Source of the DNA: Pararobbsia alpina
Lineage (GTDB): Bacteria; Pseudomonadota; Gammaproteobacteria; Burkholderiales; Burkholderiaceae
Length of the DNA stretch: 64,000 nucleotides
Direction: 5' to 3'
Assembly: GCF_902859895.1 (NCBI RefSeq)
Contig: NZ_CADIKM010000006.1
Span: forward strand, 1 to 64,000
The notes beneath the pieces are model-generated. The model was not told where the DNA came from, searched no databases, and saw only the letters and a list, made by a program, of their open reading frames with translations. Every line of letters starts with the position of its first letter. Positions within the stretch are counted from its first letter, which is position 1. Positions 1 to 9,900 of this stretch are shown piece after piece. A program made the position numbers and the translations under genes.

Positions 1-199
1 GCAGACAGTACATGCGCAACATTCTCGGCACTCCGATGGGCTGTCGGCCCACACGCCCGCTCTTCGGGTACAGCGGCTCGATCACTGCCATCAGGCGAGG
101 CCACGGCACAATGCGCTCCATCTCGCCGAGAAACTTCTCCCGTCGCGTTTGCTTCTTCTTCATCGCGTACTCGGCGCTTGCAAAGCTGCGTTGCTTCAT
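1..199 (-). CDS. IS5-type transposase, N-terminal part, cut by window edge
   Basis: The minus strand is open from an ATG at 199 to the window edge, about 66 codons. The translation starts MKQRSFASAEYAMKKKQTRR and continues with an EKFLGEME stretch, then IVPWPRL, IEPLYPK and GRQPIGVPRMLRMYCL. This is the typical N-terminal pattern of IS5-group transposases (DUF772 region: a basic head, then a VPW..L...IEP.YP block, then a GR.P...ERMLR-type block). The DDE catalytic part would lie left of the window. I could not identify the terminal inverted repeat with confidence; it should lie between about 200 and 300. An IS next to an AbiE toxin-antitoxin pair suggests an accessory region. The family call is from recognisable motifs, not from a search. 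Confidence 0.75.
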   Translation of the reverse strand, partial: MKQRSFASAEYAMKKKQTRREKFLGEMERIVPWPRLMAVIEPLYPKSGRVGRQPIGVPRMLRMYCL

Positions 200-357
200 G
201 TCCGTACCGTTCTGTTCGCATCGCCTTCAGCATGCATGCATCGTGTAGCTGAAGTCAATTGATCAGCGAATCCTTTACTCCGTTCCATCACCTTGTAAGG
301 CTCGGGTGCTGCCCGCCACGGCTATGACGAAATCCACTTCTGCACTAGCGCGACTAC

Positions 358-570
358 CTAGCGCGCTAGTGAACTTTGCGGTCCAATGCCCTGCGCATTG
401 CCGCAAGGGGAACCGAACTGGCAATTCAGATCGCGAATCGGTCCTCCGGCACCTCCCATCGACCCACCATCTCCAGCGCACGCGCCAAGCCCGGCAACAA
501 CAGCGGCAACGGCAAACGCCTCGAATCCCTTTTTCACGATCGTCCTGCGGCAACGATAAGCAGTCGACAT
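358..570 (-). CDS. small predicted lipoprotein of unknown function
   Basis: This is a 70-residue protein with a basic N-terminus (residues 1-14), a hydrophobic stretch at about 15-28 and a lipobox-like LGAC near residues 28-31. A short Gly-rich tail follows. The start is well supported: an AGGAGG ribosome binding site lies six bases before the ATG at 570. The likely fate is export and lipid attachment in the inner or outer membrane. I recognise no family. The mature part has two further cysteines. It stands alone between the IS fragment and the AbiE pair. Confidence 0.55.
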   Translation of the reverse strand: MSTAYRCRRTIVKKGFEAFAVAAVVAGLGACAGDGGSMGGAGGPIRDLNCQFGSPCGNAQGIGPQSSLAR

Positions 571-904
571 GGCGAACCTCCTAGGTCCCGTGCAGAGGCA
601 GCATAGCGCGATGGCACATTCCGCGCTCGCCGACGTCCCTTGCGAACAGACCTACATTGATGAGGAAAGTGGCGCACCTGGATTAGCACACTTCCGTCGA
701 AGCGCTATCGCACAATTGACGCGGCGTTTTTCTGTAACGCCATTTTGACAAAAAAGCTCGCCCATCCTCTTGCGGCCCCCCCCCAGTACCAGTCCCGGTG
801 CCGCGGCCGCTCTGGGAAAGACGCGGTTCCTTCTCTATTGCGAAGCTGCCCGACGCCGCTATCTCTGTTGCGACACGTGGCATTCGGCAAGTTCTGAAGC
901 GCCC
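571..904. other. intergenic stretch without a supported gene
   Basis: Between the small lipoprotein and the abiE promoter I see no open frame with a credible start and ribosome binding site. The frames that are open here are antisense to abiEi or very short. Nothing else was recognised apart from a C-run at about 777-785. Confidence 0.5.
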
Positions 905-940
905 TTGAAATGTGTCAGAAATAACGCCATACTTCTGACA
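905..940 (+). promoter_or_regulatory. abiE promoter with inverted-repeat operator
   Basis: A TTGAAA hexamer at 905-910 and a CATACT hexamer at 928-933 are 17 bp apart and can serve as -35 and -10. Exact inverted half sites TGTCAGAA (913-920) and TTCTGACA (933-940) bracket the spacer and the -10. The AGGAGA ribosome binding site of the next gene follows at once. AbiEi antitoxins are known to bind inverted repeats in their own promoter and repress it, so this is the expected operator. The role is inferred; the repeat is seen directly. Confidence 0.7.
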
Positions 941-956
941 GTCAGGAGAAATCGCC

Positions 957-1553
957 ATGCAGACCCTCGCGCAACAAGTACTTGAACACGCAACCGGCCT
1001 TCCAGAAGGCACGCCTTTGGTTGCCAAAGAGTTGTTGCATTTGGGCAATCGTGCTGCGGTAGACCAGGCGCTATCCCGTCTCGCACAGCGCGGCGCACTA
1101 ATCCGGGCGGACCGCGGCATCTATGTCCTGCCCGTCGCAAGTCGCTTTGGCACTCGCGCGCCGTCTGCCGCCAAAATGGTCGAAGGGCTCGCAACTCATC
1201 GTGGCGAAACGATCGTGTCGCACGGCGCCGCAGCCGCTAATGCGCTCGGTCTAACCACGCAAGTGCCCATGCGGGCGGTCTATCTCACGTCCGGCCCGAG
1301 CCGCCGCTTGAAACTGGGGGCACAATCTGTCGAATTCCGGCATGCGCCGATCTGGCAATTGATCTTTCCTCATCAGATTGCCGGCGAGGTGGTCCGAGCG
1401 TTGGCATGGCTAGGTCCCGAAAAAGCCGGTGAAGCAATCCGGAAACTGCGCGCCAAGCTATCACTCACCGAACTGAAAGAAGTCTTGGGGGCTCGCGCAC
1501 GGCTGCCAACTTGGATGGCTCAGGAAATCAGCGCTTTGGTGACCCATGGTTGA
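957..1553 (+). CDS. abiEi: AbiEi-type antitoxin (DUF6088 family)
   Basis: This is a 198-residue protein with the features of AbiEi antitoxins: an N-terminal winged-helix region (about 1-65, with AVDQALSRLAQRGALIRADRG..YVLP) and a longer C-terminal domain with the HGAAAANALGLTTQ..YLTSGPSR block. In the AbiE type IV systems this protein both represses the operon and neutralises the toxin without binding it stably. The start at 957 is backed by AGGAGA. It overlaps the next gene by eight bases (ATGGTTGA), which indicates translational coupling. The operator just upstream fits autoregulation. The family assignment is strong by motif and by the toxin partner. Confidence 0.85.
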   Translation: MQTLAQQVLEHATGLPEGTPLVAKELLHLGNRAAVDQALSRLAQRGALIRADRGIYVLPVASRFGTRAPSAAKMVEGLATHRGETIVSHGAAAANALGLTTQVPMRAVYLTSGPSRRLKLGAQSVEFRHAPIWQLIFPHQIAGEVVRALAWLGPEKAGEAIRKLRAKLSLTELKEVLGARARLPTWMAQEISALVTHG

Positions 1554-2568
1554 GTTCTTTCAGCTTTCCGCAGAGGAGCGTTTGGATGCGCTCAATACGG
1601 CAGCCGATGCATCCGGACGGTTGCCACATCTATTGGAAAAAGACATCTGGGTGGTGTGGTCGCTTCGGCATCTCTTTGCTGGCCCCTACGCCAAGCATCT
1701 GGTATTTAAAGGCGGCACGTCCTTGTCCAAGGCCTACGGCGTCATCCGTCGCTTTTCCGAAGACGTGGACCTGACCTACGACATTCGCGCTATCGCAAGT
1801 GATCTGATAGGGGATGCAGTAGTTCCGCTACCGGCTAGCAAGAGCCAGGAAAAGAAATGGAGTAAGGAAATTCGTGCACGCCTCTGCGACTGGGTTACTA
1901 CCGAGATCACGCCACGCCTGAAACTTGAGCTTGAGCAAGGCAAGCTACCGGCAAACGTGCGAGGTGAGAACGACAAGGTGTTCATTGACTACTCCCCGCC
2001 GGCAAGTGGCACTGGATACGTCTCCCCCACGGTCATGTTGGAATTTGGCGCCCGCTCGACTGGCGAGCCCTGCGACGCACGTACCATCCATTGCGATAGT
2101 GCCGCGTTCTTAAAGGGAATCGAATTTCCGACTGCGAAACCACAAGTCATGCGCGCCGAACGGACTTTCTGGGAGAAGGCCACCGCGATTCACGTCTATT
2201 GTGCCCAGGGCGAATTTCGGGGTGGTGAGCGCTTCGCGCGTCACTGGCATGACGTAACGCGTTTGGACAATGCGGGCTTCGCTGACGCAGCTATCGCGGA
2301 TACGGCAATTGGCCGAGCAGTAGCCGATCACAAGAGCGTGTTTTTCAGCGAGAAAGACACCGAAGGTGAGGTCATCGACTACCACGCCGCGGTCAGCGGG
2401 GACCTTCAACTTGTCCCCGATCGCGGGGCGCTGACCAAGTTGGCAGCAGACTACCGACACATGGTCGACGACGGCCTGTTCCTCGACGACGTCGAGTCAT
2501 TTGAGTCGCTACTAGAACGCTGCCGAGTGATTCAACATAAGGCCAACGCGAAACAAGTAGCGCAATAG
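1546..2568 (+). CDS. abiEii: AbiEii-type nucleotidyltransferase toxin
   Basis: This 340-residue protein carries the AbiEii/AbiGii nucleotidyltransferase signature. GGTSLSK lies at about residues 56-62, followed by the RFSEDVDL block at 69-76, whose aspartates hold the metal. Further conserved blocks are a V.LEFGAR stretch in the middle and R.FWEKATAIH near residue 210. AbiEii toxins add nucleotides to RNA (tRNA in characterised relatives) and stop growth, which can abort phage infection. It overlaps the antitoxin gene and shares its promoter. No frame damage is visible, so the pair looks intact. Confidence 0.85.
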   Translation: MVEFFQLSAEERLDALNTAADASGRLPHLLEKDIWVVWSLRHLFAGPYAKHLVFKGGTSLSKAYGVIRRFSEDVDLTYDIRAIASDLIGDAVVPLPASKSQEKKWSKEIRARLCDWVTTEITPRLKLELEQGKLPANVRGENDKVFIDYSPPASGTGYVSPTVMLEFGARSTGEPCDARTIHCDSAAFLKGIEFPTAKPQVMRAERTFWEKATAIHVYCAQGEFRGGERFARHWHDVTRLDNAGFADAAIADTAIGRAVADHKSVFFSEKDTEGEVIDYHAAVSGDLQLVPDRGALTKLAADYRHMVDDGLFLDDVESFESLLERCRVIQHKANAKQVAQ

Positions 2569-2958
2569 GCATATGCAGGACCGTGTTCGATCGTGGTCGT
2601 GCTCTCCACACCCGATGGTCACTGTTTTTCGTGGACCTTTCCCGTCGGTCCACGACGCCTTCGACTGCCTGGGCGACCTGAAGGAAGGCGTATCCCGATG
2701 AATGTATTTCATCAACAATAGTCATTCAATAGCTAGATAAAGGGTAAAATTTCTAGGGTTTACCCGCGCAACAGGCATAGATTCGTTGATGAGACCAGCG
2801 GAAAACCAGGGTCATTCACGCGTCGGCCGCCCGGTGGGCCTGCCCCCCGGCCGGGCCGCTATACTTCCGCTAGCGGCCAACACACCTTACGACCGGCAAA
2901 CCTAAAGGTCGAGGCGCGCCCCGGCCCTGCCTTGGAATGGTTCCCAGAGGACTTCAAT
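2569..2958. other. intergenic stretch between abiE pair and mannonate dehydratase
   Basis: No gene is supported here. The stretch has an AT-rich block at about 2695-2765 that contains the palindrome listed separately, then a C/G-rich block around 2815-2860. The mannonate dehydratase leader starts after that. Confidence 0.5.
2742..2765. promoter_or_regulatory. palindrome, possible operator for mannonate dehydratase
   Basis: Exact seven-base arms GGGTAAA (2742-2748) and TTTACCC (2759-2765) flank ten bases. The site lies in an AT-rich patch about 195 bp before the mannonate dehydratase start. Uronate catabolism genes are usually controlled by GntR- or LacI-type repressors that bind such palindromes. 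No regulator gene is adjacent, so the link is only positional. Confidence 0.35.
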
Positions 2959-4008
2959 ATGAAGATGACATTCCGGTGGTTTGGCGACGCGGATCCCGTC
3001 ACGCTCGCCAGCATCCGTCAGATCCCGGGCATGACAGGAATCGTGTCGGCGGTATACGACGTCGCGGTCGGCGAGGTCTGGCCGCTTGCGAAGATCGTCG
3101 AGCTGCGCGACAAGATTCAAGCTCACGAATTGGCATTCGAGGTCATCGAAAGCGTGCCGGTTCACGAAGACATCAAGCTTGGCAAACCAACGCGCGATGC
3201 CTTGATCGAGAACTACACGCAGACCCTGCGCAATCTCGCGGCCACCGGCCTCAAGGTGGTGTGCTACAACTTCATGCCGGTCTTCGACTGGACGCGAACC
3301 GCCTTGCGCAAAGTCCTGCCCGACGGTTCATACACGCTCGAATTCGATGTCGAGACGGTGAACCGGATCGATCCGGGCAAAGGCATCCAGTTGCCGGGTT
3401 GGGATACCAGTTATCAGCCCGAGCAACTCAAGGCGCTCCTCGAGGAATATGCTTCGCTCGATGAGGAAGGCTTATGGGCCAATCTCGAATACTTTCTGAA
3501 GAGGGTCATTCCCGTCGCTGAAGAAGTGGGAATCAAGATGGCGATTCACCCCGACGATCCGCCGCGCCCGATCTTCGGATTGCCACGTATCGTCAAGAAC
3601 CGCTCCGATCTCAACCGGGTGTTGTCGATTGTGAACACACCCGCGAACGGCCTGACCTTGTGTTCCGGTTCGCTAGGTGCCGACACAGGGAACGATGTCG
3701 CGGATCTGGTGCGTGAATTTGCCACGCGAGACCGCATTTACTTCGCCCATATGCGTAACATCAAGGTGAACGAAGCCGGTGACTTCTACGAAACCGCGCA
3801 TCGCTCGGCCGATGGTTCCCTCGATATGGCTGCCATCATGCAGGCCTACAGCGATGCGGGGTACACAGGCTATGTGCGCCCGGACCACGGTCGCATGATC
3901 TGGGGCGAAACAGGCAAGCCGGGCTATGGGCTCTATGACCGTGCTCTCGGTGCGGTCTATTTGAACGGCCTGTGGGAGGGCATTCAGAAGATGAAGACCC
4001 GGGTGTAA
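2959..4008 (+). CDS. uxuA: mannonate dehydratase
   Basis: The 349-residue product matches UxuA along its length: the N-terminal [20 protein letters not shown] block, the GEVW..KI block, the FDWTRTAL block, the IHPDDPP metal-site motif at about residue 195, and the C-terminal [13 protein letters not shown] motif. It converts D-mannonate to 2-keto-3-deoxygluconate in glucuronate breakdown in the cytoplasm. I placed the start at 2959 (MKMTFRW) because family members begin here and AGAGGA lies upstream; an extension to 2932 is possible. No other uronate genes are adjacent. Confidence 0.92.
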   Translation: MKMTFRWFGDADPVTLASIRQIPGMTGIVSAVYDVAVGEVWPLAKIVELRDKIQAHELAFEVIESVPVHEDIKLGKPTRDALIENYTQTLRNLAATGLKVVCYNFMPVFDWTRTALRKVLPDGSYTLEFDVETVNRIDPGKGIQLPGWDTSYQPEQLKALLEEYASLDEEGLWANLEYFLKRVIPVAEEVGIKMAIHPDDPPRPIFGLPRIVKNRSDLNRVLSIVNTPANGLTLCSGSLGADTGNDVADLVREFATRDRIYFAHMRNIKVNEAGDFYETAHRSADGSLDMAAIMQAYSDAGYTGYVRPDHGRMIWGETGKPGYGLYDRALGAVYLNGLWEGIQKMKTRV

Positions 4009-4088
4009 ACAGCCGGTAAGCCGAGCCGGTCCCGTGTTCGACGCGGCTCCGATCGTGCTCGAGGGTTCCACGAGTTTGTGGCAATAAC

Positions 4089-4094
4089 TATAAT
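4089..4094 (+). promoter_or_regulatory. -10 hexamer before the cation-efflux gene
   Basis: A perfect TATAAT lies 40 bases upstream of the start at 4134. No good -35 is present at the right distance. A CCAC/GTGG mini-repeat occurs just upstream (4069-4082). Confidence 0.4.
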
Positions 4095-4133
4095 TTGGCT
4101 TCGAGGCTTGGACCTGCCTTTTGGTTTTATTGA

Positions 4134-5054
4134 ATGACTGAAAATTTGACAAACAAAAAATTGCGCCGCGTGGCGGCGACGATGGCGGTGTGCGTCGCTT
4201 TCCTGCTGGTCGGTGTGAAGTGTTGGGCATGGCTTGAAACAGGCTCCATTTCCTTGCTGACCTCCGCTGCGGATGGCCTGGTCGACGTCCTCGCGTCGCT
4301 GGTCACATTCGCGGGCGTACGGTACGCGGAACGGCCTGCCGATAGCGGGCATCGCTACGGGCATGGAAAGGCCGAAGCGGTGGCCGCGCTCATCCAGGCG
4401 CTGCTGCTGGCGGGAGCGGCAGTGGCCCTCGGCGTCGAATCGATGCAGCGGCTGATCACGCCCGAACCGTTGAAAGCGCTCGGCTTTGGCATCTGGGTCA
4501 TCATCGGAAGCACGGCAGCCGCGATCTCCCTGGTGTCGATGCAGACCTATGTCGTGAAGCGAACAGGGTCCACCGCGATCGCGGCCGATCGAGCGCACTA
4601 CGTGACGGATGTGGCCGTCAATATCGCTGTGCTCATCGCGCTGGTGCTCGATCGCTTCTTCGGCTGGACACGCTCCGATGCGATCGGCGCCCTGGCCATC
4701 GCCTGCTACATGCTCTGGAATGCGCGGGGCATGGCGCAGCATGCACTGGTGCAATTGCTGGATCGTGAACTCGACGTTCCCGAGCGGGAAAAGATCAGGA
4801 TGGCGGTGCTCGCCTGTCAAGGGGTGGCGGGCATCCACGACATTCGTACCCGGGATGGAGGCGACCGCGTGTTCGTGGAGTTTCATGTCGAGGTCGACGG
4901 CCATTTGTCGGTCGATGAAGGGCATGCTATCGGCGATTTGGCCGAATGCGCCGTCAAAGATCTGTTCCCGGCCGCGGACGTGACCGCGCACCTCGAACCC
5001 GCCGGCATCGTCGATGACCGGCTGGACGATCGCGTGGCTTCGGTCAGTCGCTGA
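4134..5054 (+). CDS. cation diffusion facilitator family transporter (FieF-like)
   Basis: This 306-residue inner membrane protein has about six membrane segments in the first 200 residues and a cytoplasmic C-terminal domain (about 210-290), as in CDF transporters. The metal-binding motifs are visible: SAADGLVD in TM2 (about 41-48), H-rich GHRYGHGKAE after it, and ADRAHYVTDVAVN in TM5. The C-terminal domain has the IHDIRTRDGGDRVFVEFHVEVD pattern. It is expected to export Fe, Zn or related divalent metals using proton exchange. Which metal cannot be told from sequence. Confidence 0.88.
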   Translation: MTENLTNKKLRRVAATMAVCVAFLLVGVKCWAWLETGSISLLTSAADGLVDVLASLVTFAGVRYAERPADSGHRYGHGKAEAVAALIQALLLAGAAVALGVESMQRLITPEPLKALGFGIWVIIGSTAAAISLVSMQTYVVKRTGSTAIAADRAHYVTDVAVNIAVLIALVLDRFFGWTRSDAIGALAIACYMLWNARGMAQHALVQLLDRELDVPEREKIRMAVLACQGVAGIHDIRTRDGGDRVFVEFHVEVDGHLSVDEGHAIGDLAECAVKDLFPAADVTAHLEPAGIVDDRLDDRVASVSR

Positions 5055-5137
5055 GACCATCGTGGCGATCCGCGGAAGTGCCCCATATGGCACGTCGAGT
5101 GGATAATCTGTCAGATCACCCACCGAGGAACCCTCAC

Positions 5138-5761
5138 ATGCCCCAGCCAGCAAAACGTGCCCTCATTGTCATCGACGTCCAGAACGAGTACGTCACGGGC
5201 AATCTCCGCATCGAGTACCCCGATGTCCAGACATCGCTTGCCAATATCGGCAAAGCCATGGATGCGGCACGCGATGCCGGTATTCCGATCGTCGTCGTGC
5301 GGCATATGGCGCCCGAGACGTCGCCGGTTTTTGCGCGTGGAAGCAATGGCGCTGAATTGCACCCGCTGGTCGCCGACCGTCATTGCGATCACGAGATCGA
5401 AAAGTCGAAGGCCAGCGCATTGACTGGCACGGGCCTTGGCCAGTGGCTGCGCGATCGGGAGATCGATACGCTGTCCATCGTCGGCTACATGACCCATAAC
5501 TGCGACGACTCCACGGCGCGGCAAGCATCTCACGAAGGCTGGAGCGTCGAACTCCTGCACGATGCGGCCGGCTCCCTGCCCTATTCGAATGCGCTGGGTT
5601 CAGCCACAGCCGAAGAAATTCACCGGGTGTTCACGGTTGTCATGCACACGGGCTTTGCGGCCGTCGTCAGCACGGCCGACTGGCTAGGCGCAGTCAAAAG
5701 CGGCGAACGCTTCGCGGCGGATAATGTGTATCTGTCCAATCGGCGCGCGGTCACGGTCTAG
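5138..5761 (+). CDS. isochorismatase-fold cysteine hydrolase
   Basis: The 207-residue protein starts with the family's ALIVIDVQNEY motif (Asp13 in the catalytic triad). It has the GYMTHNCDDSTARQA block with the nucleophilic cysteine at about residue 122, and a lysine in the KASALTGTGL region. Family members hydrolyse amide or vinyl-ether bonds (nicotinamide, N-carbamoyl compounds, isochorismate); the substrate here is not known. The start at 5138 is chosen because GAGGAA lies eight bases upstream. It follows the transporter by about 80 bp on the same strand, so the two may be cotranscribed. Confidence 0.85.
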   Translation: MPQPAKRALIVIDVQNEYVTGNLRIEYPDVQTSLANIGKAMDAARDAGIPIVVVRHMAPETSPVFARGSNGAELHPLVADRHCDHEIEKSKASALTGTGLGQWLRDREIDTLSIVGYMTHNCDDSTARQASHEGWSVELLHDAAGSLPYSNALGSATAEEIHRVFTVVMHTGFAAVVSTADWLGAVKSGERFAADNVYLSNRRAVTV

Positions 5762-5803
5762 TTCCCGGGGCACGCAGCGGCCTCGCTGTCATGGCGTTCC
5801 GCC

Positions 5804-6865
5804 GTGGCAAGCCCTCAGCACATGCGACACATGATCGAACCGCGCCTGCCCCCGTCTCCGTCTACGCCGTCCGCTCTCTCATCGACCGAGATCGCGATCG
5901 AGTGCCAGGACGGTTATGTCGTGCACGGTCATCTCTGGACGCAGCGCGATGCGCAAGCACTCAGCACCGTCATCATCAATCCCGCGACCGGTGTGCTCGC
6001 CCGCTACTACCATCACCTCGCGCGCTTCCTCGTCGAGCACGGCTTCACGGTCATCACCTACGACTATCGCGGCATCGGCGCTTCAAGGCCAGCGCGACTA
6101 AAAGGCAGCGGCATTCGATGGCGCGACTGGGGAGAATACGATTTCGACGCCGTCATACGATGGGCGCGCAAGCGCGATGCCGCGCACCCGCTGCTCGTCA
6201 TCGGCCATAGCATCGGCGGTTTCCTGCCCGGCTTCGCAGCCGCCGCGCCGGAAATCGACCGGATGCTGACGGTCGGCGCGCAATATGCGTACTACAGAGA
6301 CTACGCACCGGCCAAGCGCACGCAGCTCATTCTCAAATGGCATGTCGTGATGCCCTTGCTGACCTGGGCAAGTGGCTATTTTCCGGGACGACGGCTCGGC
6401 TGGCTGGAAGACCTGCCCGCCGGCGTCGCTGCCGAATGGAGTTTCCGGAAGGCGGCAATGGAAACCCATTACCCGAGCCACGAGCGCGCCGCCTTGCTCG
6501 CACGATTCGCCGCGGTACGTGCTCCGATTCTCGCGGTCGCGACGACTGATGACGACTTTGCGACACCATCGGCACTTCGCCGGACACTTGACTACTATCG
6601 ATCCTCCGAGCGATCGATCGTGGTCTTGAAGCCCGTCGATCTCGGCCACGCCTCGATCGGCCACTTCGGTCTGTTTCACGCGCGCCATCGGGACGACTTC
6701 TGGCAGGCGCTGCTCGTCTGGCTCCGGCACGGAACAAATCCCTGGCCGACGGCCGTGATTCATCGTGCGGAACCGGAAACCGGCATCCCGCTCCCGTTCG
6801 CGCATGAGCATGGGCATCAGCCGGAGCGGGGGGTGAAGTCGGAGTCGGAGCCCAAGTCGCACTAG
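5804..6865 (+). CDS. alpha/beta hydrolase
   Basis: This protein of up to 353 residues has the alpha/beta-hydrolase pattern: a TVIINPATGVLARYYH oxyanion region, VITYDYRGIGAS, the nucleophile elbow GHSIGG at about residues 131-136, an aspartate in VATTDDDFATPSA, and a late histidine in GHASIGHFGLF. It resembles the COG4757-type predicted hydrolases. The substrate is not known. The start is uncertain: GTG at 5804 or ATG at 5822 or 5831. The C-terminal 40 residues are rich in Pro and charged residues and probably disordered. Confidence 0.8.
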   Translation: MASPQHMRHMIEPRLPPSPSTPSALSSTEIAIECQDGYVVHGHLWTQRDAQALSTVIINPATGVLARYYHHLARFLVEHGFTVITYDYRGIGASRPARLKGSGIRWRDWGEYDFDAVIRWARKRDAAHPLLVIGHSIGGFLPGFAAAAPEIDRMLTVGAQYAYYRDYAPAKRTQLILKWHVVMPLLTWASGYFPGRRLGWLEDLPAGVAAEWSFRKAAMETHYPSHERAALLARFAAVRAPILAVATTDDDFATPSALRRTLDYYRSSERSIVVLKPVDLGHASIGHFGLFHARHRDDFWQALLVWLRHGTNPWPTAVIHRAEPETGIPLPFAHEHGHQPERGVKSESEPKSH

Positions 6866-6930
6866 TAGCTGCCCAAATGGGTTTGGGGGCTAGCGCATCC
6901 GTTCCGCTCGCATCGAGATTCAGGACGTGC

Positions 6931-9900
6931 TCACGAAACGAAGCGAATCCGATCATCAAGTTCCCAGTGCCTGCGCGCCGCGACCCTCACCTCTTGCCAA
7001 CGGGTGAGCTGGCGCGCGAGCATCTGTTCAAAGCAGACTCTCGCGTTGTAGAAGTCGAGTCCGGAGCGGCTCGACCGATAGCGGCGCATCGCCTCGCCGA
7101 AGCGGTCACGCTCGGCAAGCGCCGCCGGCCGGTCGGCTTTTCGGGCGCCGAGAGCCAATTGGTCCATCATGAATTGCGCTTCCTTGCACACCGCGCTGTC
7201 GACGTCACCGAGGCGTGCGAACATTTTCTCGAAAGCCTTCCGGTGGCGCACGACAAAGTCCGACCACTCCCCCTCATCGTCGAACGGCGCCCGGATCCGC
7301 ATGCGGTTGTACCGTAACATCACATAGGTCAGCGTATCCTCGCCAAGCCATTCATCGAGCAACCGGGTATGACGGACCCGGCCGCCCGCCTCGACCGAAG
7401 CGGATGCCGGGCCAATCGGCACCGTGACCTTTCCAATTGAGCATCCCCCGCCCTGCGTGCCCAGCACACGCGCAAACTGCAAACGATAGGCCGCATCGGG
7501 ATCGGTGCGGAAAGCCGGCCGAAACAAACGCAGCATCAATTGAACGCCGCCCTCGACAGAGGCGGCGATCAAGGGCGTCGTCCCGGTCAGCAGGAATGCA
7601 TGCTCGAGCAACTCGGGCGGCAAGGCCAGGCGGCTCGACAAACCGTTCAATGCCTGCAGCACGGCACCGTATTGAGCCGCGACGACTCCCGAGCCGCCGA
7701 AATCGAACTTGAGATCGATGTAGTCGCCTTCGCGCAAGTAGTTCGGGTGACGCACTTGCCGGAACGACGCGCTGACGGATACGTTTGCTGCCACACCGAG
7801 TCCCGTAGTGCTGCCCGCCAGGCTCCAGCTGCCGGACGCACTGAACGACAGGCCAACATGACGTTCAGTTGAACTGGGACACAGAATGTCCCTGAAAGCG
7901 ATGTGCGGCAGAAGCCTGACCTGCCGGTGCGGCAGATCGGGGGTGCGCAGTTTGTTCCAGAACGCGTCGAGCCGCGTCCAGTCCGCATGCCATCGCGCGG
8001 CGGCATGGCTGTCGCCGCGTGCACGCTGCTCGACTGCAAGCTGCCTGAGCCGGAGTGCGATCGCATTGTGCGCGAGGCAGACTTTCTGGACGTAGGCCGT
8101 CTCGCGCATCCGGCCCTTGACGTTCCATATACGTTCGAAATCGCGCATCAGGGCGGCTGCCTCGCGCTTGCCGCTCGCGACCTCGCGACCGGCCAGGCAG
8201 TAAAGGTCGAACTGGTCTTCCATTCTCTGCAGAATCCGATGCAGATGGCTGCGATCGGATATGACACTGAGCGCGAAACCCTTGCGCACAAGCGCCTTCG
8301 TCGGTCCGGGCGGCAAAGCTTCGGGAAAGCCGAGCCGTGCCAACGCCGGTGCGAGCCCGAGCGCTCCTTGGAGGATCGCCTGCCGCCTCTTTTGCATGTC
8401 GAGCGAATCGGAACGCGCCGGATCATCGAGTTCGTCTGCGTCGAGAAGACGAAACGACGGGCGGTCGCCGCCGATCGCGTTCCAGAAAGGCTGCAACACA
8501 TCGTGCCGGACACGGGTCGACGCAACCCCGCCCGACAGCGCGGCTTGCGCACCGAACCCGGCAGGCAAGCCGATCGAGGCCGCGGCATCGCCCTGCACGG
8601 CGATGCGCCTCGCCACGCCGACGGCCGGCGGTTTCTGCACTGGGGCACGAAGGCCCGTGTGGACACGATGGATGGCCTTCGCGTCGTCCTCTGTCGGCAG
8701 TTCGATGCCGCCGGTCGCCCTTGCAAGAGACGCTTCCTGGAAGGCGGCGTCATTCTGCCGTCTCGTGAGATCGCCCAGCGACCTGACCTTGAATGGCGCA
8801 TGCCTGAACAGTTTCCCAATCTCCCTGAAGCGCGCCCGCTGAACCCGGCTGTCCGGCGACTCGACGAGATGCCGAATCCCGTCATATTCGACATAGACCG
8901 TTTTTTGCGTCAATGCCTTGGCGGAGAGGAGTGCCTTGGCCGCACCGCTTAGCGAGGTCGCGACGTGGGCAGCGACGCTGCGAGTGACCCCGCAACTTTC
9001 CTGTACGAACCCTTCATCGTCATTACCCAGCGCACGCACGCGGCTCACGCCGAACGTCGCGCCAGCCGTTGCGCCGACGGACAAGCTGTCGACGCCCGCG
9101 GCCGTGCCGGCCGCTGCGCCGACACCCGCGTCCAGCCGCCACTCCGACCGTGCACCCGGATGCCGGTAAGGCGCGTATTTCCGATAGAGCAGGTCCTCGA
9201 CGGAGGTTCTGTATTGCGTCGCCACACTGCCTTCGACCTGAACCTGCAGACGCCTGAGTGCTTCCTCGATACGCGAATCCGAACGCCATACGCGACGCAT
9301 GAGTGCGTCGAGCGACTTCGAGAGTTCACTGGCATCGGCAAGGCTCACTGAGACGTCTCCTGAATCGGCAAGGCATTGCGCCCAGCAGTTCAACTCCTGC
9401 GCCGCTTCGCGCACCTTCGTGCGTTCCTTGCGTAGCCGTACCTGGTCAAAGTTCGATGCCTTGCGCAGCCACCCCGGCATCGCGAACATTTGCCGCTCGC
9501 AGCGAATCGGCCCCGCTGTTCTGTCAGACAGGCGCGCCAGATCTGTGTCGCGCGCCTGCATCACCGAACTCAATTGCCGGAGCACCGCGGCCATCGGCAG
9601 CGCCCTGAGCTGTCCCTGTTCATTGCATAGCGGCAAGGCGGGCAGTTCGGCCAGACACGCCGGCAAATCAGGTGTCGAACGTGTGATCCGTTCCGGGCCC
9701 AAGGTTTCGAACGCTGCCTGGACCGCCGCTTCGGCGTCGGCCCCTTTCGCCAGTCTCGCGTCAGCGTGACAGTGCAGCACGTCCAAACCCTGGGATGCAA
9801 ACGGGAAGCCGCGCATCGCGGAGTCGGACAAGGAACCGTTCGCCCAAGCCGGTCCATGCGAACCGCCCGGTCCGTGCAGGAAACACGAGTCGCTCCGGAA

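Noticed and set aside
7903-8952. Plus-strand open frame of 349 codons inside the 1053-residue gene
   Set aside because: The opposite strand has the longer frame with better protein composition. The plus frame is Arg-rich and lacks a start signal.
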